Assembly: GCA_038148375.1 (NCBI GenBank)
Contig: JAYQVH010000012.1
Coordinates: 1 to 64,000, forward strand
Direction of reading: 5' to 3'
Length of the DNA stretch: 64,000 nt
DNA from: CAWUEX02 sp038148375
GTDB lineage: Bacteria > Pseudomonadota > Alphaproteobacteria > Rhodospirillales > Rhodospirillaceae
This document shows, piece after piece, positions 60,327-64,000 of this stretch; position 1 is the first letter of the stretch, and every line of letters starts with the position of its first letter. The notes under the pieces were generated by a model that had not been told where the DNA came from, did no database searches, and was given only the letters and a program-made list of their open reading frames with translations. The position numbers were made by a program, and so were the translations under genes.

Positions 60327-61433
60327 TTAGTTGCCGCTGCCGGCCATGGTTTGGCCGGAAGTCATGATTGTGCGCCAGACGCGGTCGGTGCTGCGCTGGC
60401 CGTTCAGAGCGCCGGGCTCGCCCAGATCGCGTTTATGGATGTATAGCTTGAGGCCCATATGCGCCCATTGCCGCCGGCCGTTATCGGCCTCAACGATCGA
60501 CCATAACCCGACGGGCTGATCGTTCTCATCCGCATAGACGGGAATCCACAGGTCGGGACGGGCCATATCGCGGCCGATGCCGATGCCGAAGGCCCGCGGT
60601 TTGGTAAGATCGTGAACATAAAGCGTGTTGCCATCCGCATCGGCCATCAATTCGCCCGCGTCGGACGGTTGAAATGTCACCCAATCCGGAATCGGCGGCG
60701 GCGGCTCGAGCACCACTGCCGTAAACGTATCGATTCCTTCGCCCGAAAATTCTCCGGGGGCGTAATCTCCCGAATAGCGATACAGCGGCAGGTTTTTGTA
60801 GGTCCATTGGCGCGTGCCGTCGGCGCGGTCGAAAATTGACCAGTCATCCAACGCGGACTTCGCGGTCCACCAGGCCTCGACCGGCACCCATGTTTCGGCG
60901 CACTGTTCATCGCAGGCCGAGGTCCCAGGTTGGTCGGCCGTTGACGTGTAGAGGGTCATGTTTTTCTGATCGACCAGCACCTGGCGGCGTTGGGTCTTGA
61001 AGATGCCGAATCCAGGCGGCAGCGGGATCGGCTTCACCGCCACATACCACTGCTGAAGGAACTGGTCGCCGTTCATATCGCCGGGCGCCGCATCGCGCAT
61101 GTATCGGTAGAGCGGCTTGCCGCGGAAGGTCCACTGCAGCGCGCCGTCTTCGCGTCGCACCGTCGACCATTCTTCGCCATCGCGCGGCGTATCGGTCAAC
61201 AGCGGCGGCCATACCTCCGTGCAGTCGTCTTTACACAAGGGAAACCCGCTGCGCGGATCCTTGGTGTAGGTGTACAGGGTCATGCCGGCGTCATCGGTCA
61301 GCCGCCAACCGTGACCGACCTGCTCGAGACGCACCGCAGACGGCACGTCTCCGGGCCCTTCCACCGCGAAGGCTGTCAGCGGCGTAGCGAACACCACCAA
61401 AAGGCCGAAGCGAATCAAGGAATGCGCCTTCAC
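60327..61433 (-). CDS. Exported repeat protein of the 'Yx(FWY)xxD' lipoprotein type
   Basis: The 368-residue protein has a signal peptide (IRFGLLVVFATPLTAFAVE) and three copies of the secreted repeat, each about 100 residues: MTLYTYTKDPRSG with CKDDCTEVWPPL, MTLYTSTADQPG with CDEQCAETWVPV, and NTLYVHDLTKPRAFG with DLWIPVY. The Cys pairs before WPP or WVP are typical, but the third copy lacks them. The family is periplasmic or surface bound with unknown role, often near electron-transport proteins. It is encoded 3 bases after the DUF1552 gene. Confidence 0.88.
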   Translation of the reverse strand: MKAHSLIRFGLLVVFATPLTAFAVEGPGDVPSAVRLEQVGHGWRLTDDAGMTLYTYTKDPRSGFPLCKDDCTEVWPPLLTDTPRDGEEWSTVRREDGALQWTFRGKPLYRYMRDAAPGDMNGDQFLQQWYVAVKPIPLPPGFGIFKTQRRQVLVDQKNMTLYTSTADQPGTSACDEQCAETWVPVEAWWTAKSALDDWSIFDRADGTRQWTYKNLPLYRYSGDYAPGEFSGEGIDTFTAVVLEPPPPIPDWVTFQPSDAGELMADADGNTLYVHDLTKPRAFGIGIGRDMARPDLWIPVYADENDQPVGLWSIVEADNGRRQWAHMGLKLYIHKRDLGEPGALNGQRSTDRVWRTIMTSGQTMAGSGN

Positions 61434-61436
61434 GAC

Positions 61437-62810
61437 CTACACCATCACTTCAGTGACTGGACGGGACGTCTGGAGAGACTTCGTGCCCCAGCGGCGCAGC
61501 GGCACACCCATGATCTGCATCGCGGTGTAACCGACGCGGGTGATGGGATCGCCGCCGCCAACAATATGCATACCGGTTCTCATGCGGCCGCCCGCCTTAC
61601 CCGCGAGGAACACCGGGATACTGTCGATGGTGTGCAGTTTGGCATAGTTGGTCTCGCTGGCGGCGAAGATCAGGCAATTGTCGAGCAGCGTGCCGTCGCC
61701 CTCGCGGATACTCATCATCGTCTTGAGGAATGTCGCAAATGCCTCGCTGCAGCGCTGGTTAAACCAGAATGCCAAAGGCTGATAGCCGAGTTCGGAATCG
61801 ATCAATTCCATGTGGGTGAGCAAATGATGGGTATACGATTCACCTGTACGGCGTACGTTGGCGAAATTGTCCGTGAACACCAGATTGAAAACGTTGGTCT
61901 GGTTACATGCGACGGCCATGGCCAGGAGTTCGGCCATAACCTCATGCGTATCGATGACATTCGGCATCTCGCGCACCCGGGCAAGTTTCTCTTCCGGCGG
62001 CTCATCGGGTGTCACAGGCAGGACGCAGGCTTCGTTCGGCTCAGGCTTTTCGAGCTGCAAGGCCAGGCGGTTTTCGATCTGGCGGATCGAGGTGAAATAC
62101 TCGTCCATGCGTTCCCGGTCCGCGGTGCCCAACGTCTGGATGAACGCCTGGCTGTCTTCCATGAACGCTGACAGCACGCTCTTTTCCACCATAACCGCGG
62201 GATCCGGAGAAAATTCGTCAGCGTTGGGGTCGACAAACTGCGGACCGAAGATGCGGGCGTAAAGTTTGACCGGCGAGATTTCCGCCTCCGCGCGGCTTTC
62301 TGTATTGCGCGCACTGTAGTTTTCGCGCGCAATGCCGGCGCTGGAGGCATCGATGGTCTTAAAGCGGGAACGGTTGCCGATGTGATCGGCGATCAACAGG
62401 TCGAGAGTGGGGTCGGTTATCTCGCCTTCTTTCTGCGGGACGGTTCCGGTGCGATTTCCGACCCAGCCCGTGAAGTGGGTGTAATTGGAGCGCCCGTCGA
62501 GCGGCATTCCGAACCCGCTGAAAAAATTAAGCTGATCTTCATAAGGCTTGAGCGCCTGGGTCTCTTCGAGGAACTCGATCCCCTTACCGGACTGCGCTTT
62601 GGCGGCAATGGCATGTCCCGGGGTATGGCCCATGCCCCAGTACCAAGTGCCGAACCGCACGGGTAGAGGAGAGCCGGTCGCGGCTAACGCCGTGCCGTTC
62701 TCGTTCAGGAAACAATCGAGAAATGGCAGCGCCAATGAGACAACACCACCGCCCAACGCGCCCTTGAGCACGGACCGGCGAGTCGGTTTGCGTGGCAGTA
62801 CAACGGTCAT
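61437..62810 (-). CDS. DUF1552 family protein, Tat-exported
   Basis: The 457-residue protein has a twin-arginine signal (KPTRRSVLKGALGGGVVSLALP) and DUF1552 hallmarks: RFGTWYWGMGHTPGH near the N-terminus, FSGFGMPLDG, ARENYSARNTESRAEAEISPV and a C-terminal FAASETNYAKLHTIDSIPVFLAGKAGG. It overlaps the upstream DUF1592-type gene by 4 bases. In planctomycetes and some proteobacteria these two families are encoded together in sets of exported, often c-type cytochrome-linked proteins with unknown substrates. This looks like the same unit. Confidence 0.9.
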   Translation of the reverse strand: MTVVLPRKPTRRSVLKGALGGGVVSLALPFLDCFLNENGTALAATGSPLPVRFGTWYWGMGHTPGHAIAAKAQSGKGIEFLEETQALKPYEDQLNFFSGFGMPLDGRSNYTHFTGWVGNRTGTVPQKEGEITDPTLDLLIADHIGNRSRFKTIDASSAGIARENYSARNTESRAEAEISPVKLYARIFGPQFVDPNADEFSPDPAVMVEKSVLSAFMEDSQAFIQTLGTADRERMDEYFTSIRQIENRLALQLEKPEPNEACVLPVTPDEPPEEKLARVREMPNVIDTHEVMAELLAMAVACNQTNVFNLVFTDNFANVRRTGESYTHHLLTHMELIDSELGYQPLAFWFNQRCSEAFATFLKTMMSIREGDGTLLDNCLIFAASETNYAKLHTIDSIPVFLAGKAGGRMRTGMHIVGGGDPITRVGYTAMQIMGVPLRRWGTKSLQTSRPVTEVMV

Positions 62811-64000
62811 GGCTGCGCCTCCGCCAATGCGTAATCGGATGAAGACACCGAGGCTGAACGCGCATCATCCTCCGGTTTAGCCGGCGGCGCCACCGCAAAG
62901 AAGGCGTCGCTGGTCGCAATCAGGCGGATTAAATCGGGAAAGCGATACCCGTCCTCCGCAAATCGATCATGCAAGTAAGTGGCGAACGCGCGGTCCGATC
63001 CGATGAGCGACCGGCCAATGGCATATTCCATCAGGCGATTGGCGACGCAGGCTGTCGTCGCGGGATTGTCGTACATGGCCCGACCGAGCCCTGCCCCATC
63101 TGTGAATGGAATGCCGTCGAGGTCGCCGCTGGCATCGATCACAGCGCCGTTCTCCGTCGTGCGGAACTGCCCGATGCCGTCGAGCTGCTCAAGGCCAAGC
63201 CCGATGGGATCCATAATTTTGTGACAGCCGGAACACGCCGGTTCGACACTGTGTACGGTCAGTCTGTCGCGAGCCGTCCTGTTGGGTGAATCCGGGTCCT
63301 CGAATTGCGAGAAGTCCACATCTCCGGGCGGGGCCGGCACCTTCTGACACAACAGGGCCTCACGAATAGCCTGGCCACGCAGCGTCGGCGAACTGCGCCC
63401 CGGATGCGATGCCAGCGCGGCGAACCCAACCTGCATGAGTAATCCCGCGCGTGGGTCATCTTCGGCGAATTCATACGGGACCCAGGCGTTACCGGTCGGC
63501 CGGCTGGTTGGCACACGGTAAATACGCGCCAAGGGGCCAGTGATGAACGTCTTCTTGTTGATGAACAGATCGCGGTAATCCTGCCGGCGGTCGACGAGGA
63601 GGTCGAGCACGGTCAGCAGAACTTCCTCCTTCGCGTCCTCGATAACCTGAACCGTAAACGCGGGATAGATGATGCTGTCCTTCTCGAGCGTCTGAAATTC
63701 CTCGAAGCGCAGAAAGTCCTCGAAGAACGCACGCACGCCGTCCTCAAAGCGGCGTGACCTCATCATGCGATTGACATGTATCTCAATGCCATCTCTGGTA
63801 TTGAGCTCCCCAGCGGCGGCTGCATCGAGCAACACGGTATTGGGCGTCGTGTTCCACAGCAGGAAACTCAGGCGGGCTGCCTTGGCGTAGGGAGTCAGGC
63901 TGCGGCCAGACGGTGAATTGGGGTCCGCTTCCGTTTCGTCGATGACGAACAAGAACTGCGGAGATGTGAGCATGCCAGTCAGGCCAAGCGTGAGGCCTGC
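62807..64000 (-). CDS. DUF1592-DUF1588-DUF1585 protein (partial, N-terminus outside window)
   Basis: The frame is open from the right edge to the stop at 62807; 397 residues are seen. They hold the end of DUF1592 (MLTSPQFLFVIDETE), DUF1588 (VGFAALASHPGRSSPTLRGQAIREALLCQKVPAPP and the CxxCH motif CSGCHKIMDPIGLGLEQLD) and DUF1585 (RLMEYAIGRSLIGSD, FPDLIRLIATSDAFF). The CxxCH motif looks heme-binding but belongs to the normal DUF1588 pattern, so a heme is only possible. DUF1587 and DUF1595 parts and any cytochrome domain would lie to the right of the window. Confidence 0.92.
   Translation of the reverse strand, partial: AGLTLGLTGMLTSPQFLFVIDETEADPNSPSGRSLTPYAKAARLSFLLWNTTPNTVLLDAAAAGELNTRDGIEIHVNRMMRSRRFEDGVRAFFEDFLRFEEFQTLEKDSIIYPAFTVQVIEDAKEEVLLTVLDLLVDRRQDYRDLFINKKTFITGPLARIYRVPTSRPTGNAWVPYEFAEDDPRAGLLMQVGFAALASHPGRSSPTLRGQAIREALLCQKVPAPPGDVDFSQFEDPDSPNRTARDRLTVHSVEPACSGCHKIMDPIGLGLEQLDGIGQFRTTENGAVIDASGDLDGIPFTDGAGLGRAMYDNPATTACVANRLMEYAIGRSLIGSDRAFATYLHDRFAEDGYRFPDLIRLIATSDAFFAVAPPAKPEDDARSASVSSSDYALAEAQP

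Overview
The window is a densely coded piece of a proteobacterial chromosome, GC-rich by eye. Alphaproteobacteria is my best guess, from the TonB receptor, the many Tat-exported DUF proteins and the DUF4402/chaperone/usher locus, but no marker gene fixes the taxon. I saw no rRNA, tRNA, CRISPR array, transposase or prophage. Both ends cut through genes: an amidohydrolase on the left and a DUF1592-type protein on the right. Genes are packed into short operons with many 4-bp stop/start overlaps. Most products are exported oxidoreductases, hydrolases, cupins and transporters, so it reads as an accessory catabolic and envelope region.

Layout. 1-5.4 kb: exported amidohydrolase, flavin amine oxidase, serine hydrolase and two related SnoaL-like proteins around a divergent promoter. 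5.4-12.2 kb: transglutaminase, circularly permuted ATP-grasp/alpha-E fusion, and transglutaminase-DUF2126 fusion. 12.3-14.5 kb: molybdenum hydroxylase large subunit without its iron-sulfur partner. 15.2-24.8 kb: TonB receptor, two tandem IclR regulators, DUF1838 protein, cupin dioxygenase-like enzyme, MHS transporter, then an FMN-binding protein, a NapH/NosR-like ferredoxin membrane protein and ApbE. 24.8-29.0 kb: MacA/MacB-like ABC export operon. 29.1-39.0 kb: Cys-less nitrilase homologue, orphan substrate-binding protein, Tat-exported flavoprotein, a 37-residue membrane microprotein, two more DUF1838 proteins, RraA-like protein and exported amidase. 39.1-45.7 kb: fimbria-like locus (three DUF4402 proteins, PapD-like chaperone, usher-like protein) with a divergent OmpR-family regulator. 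45.7-56.7 kb: small-molecule metabolism genes around a LysR/GMC oxidoreductase/MFS unit, then methyltransferase, PhyH dioxygenase and AI-2E permease genes. 56.7-64 kb: MFS carrier, three cupin genes, CHRD protein, a 'Yx(FWY)xxD' repeat protein, DUF1552 and DUF1592/1588/1585 proteins.

The most interesting unit is 15.2-24.8 kb. A 13-bp palindrome close to CTCGCTNAGCGAG occurs twice between the TonB and IclR genes and once between the DUF1838 and cupin genes. I infer that the IclR pair controls outer-membrane uptake, a cytoplasmic cupin dioxygenase, an inner-membrane carrier and an extracytoplasmic flavin electron-transfer chain as one system. Its substrate cannot be read from sequence.
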